64,000 bases of DNA, from positions 1,302,001 to 1,366,000 of the forward strand of contig NZ_PYVX01000001.1 in NCBI RefSeq assembly GCF_003056305.1. Direction: 5' to 3'. The translations under genes and the position numbers were made by a program. This stretch comes from Halomonas denitrificans (GTDB taxonomy: Bacteria; Pseudomonadota; Gammaproteobacteria; Pseudomonadales; Halomonadaceae). Below are positions 63,987 to 64,000 of the stretch, piece after piece; the stretch's first letter is position 1, and each line of letters begins with the position of its first letter. The notes under the pieces were generated by a model. That model was given only the letters and a program-made list of their open reading frames with translations. It had not been told where the DNA came from and did no database searches.

Positions 63987-64000
63987 GCCAAAACGACATC

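Overview
The window is a GC-rich, gene-dense stretch of a gammaproteobacterial chromosome. The gene orders argS-ftsN-hslVU-DUF971-ubiE-ubiJ-ubiB-hisE-tatABC, glnD-dapC-arsC-dapD-dapE and hemB-ppk / rho-ppx are those of Pseudomonas and its relatives. Acidic protein tails and the general protein flavour point to the Halomonadaceae (Halomonas or Chromohalobacter-like); that last step is inference. I see no rRNA, tRNA, CRISPR array, insertion sequence or prophage, and almost everything is conserved housekeeping.

Layout. 1-1634 (minus): start of the pilMNOPQ type IV pilus assembly operon, divergent from mrcA (PBP1A, plus). 4536-5300: a YdiY-like outer-membrane protein. 5388-7136 (minus): a short malic enzyme and rpmE. 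7284-21747 is mostly plus: priA, argS, an FtsN-like SPOR protein, hslVU, DUF971, the ubiquinone genes ubiE/J/B, hisE and tatABC, then elbB (minus) and hemB. 21794-23998: ppk, converging on a Tat-exported PhoX phosphatase. 26295-32963 (minus): a small membrane protein, a DAHP synthase with an unusual double-leader region, a 42-residue membrane protein, folM-fre-ubiD and rho. 33417-34955: ppx (plus). 34944-55914 (minus): the classical envelope, lipid and translation block, in order of transcription rpsB-tsf-pyrH-frr-uppS-cdsA-dxr-rseP-bamA-skp-lpxD-fabZ-lpxA-lpxB-rnhB-dnaE-accA-tilS. 56208-63986 (plus): map-glnD, then the lysine/diaminopimelate cluster dapC-arsC-dapD-dapE and a hypothetical gene.

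Functionally the window links cell-envelope construction (Lipid A, outer-membrane protein assembly, undecaprenyl phosphate, peptidoglycan precursors and synthesis, phospholipids, Tat export), translation start-up (rpsB, tsf, frr, map, rpmE, argS, tilS), replication (dnaE, priA, rnhB), aromatic and ubiquinone metabolism, and polyphosphate turnover (ppk, ppx, phoX).

Two things stand out. First, upstream of the DAHP synthase lie two short open frames, each with a good Shine-Dalgarno, encoding related peptides that share a dense aromatic motif (GFxG[WY]YGYW). A strong terminator-like hairpin and a mutually exclusive alternative pairing lie between them, and the second peptide's stop overlaps an in-frame start of the synthase. 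This looks like an aromatic-amino-acid attenuation and translational-coupling system. Second, a 59-bp core repeat occurs three times between genes (14083-14141, 37364-37422, 41114-41172). Its central hairpin is compensated between copies, and its outer flanks differ in sequence yet stay self-complementary, so it is a structured dispersed element; two copies bracket dnaE.
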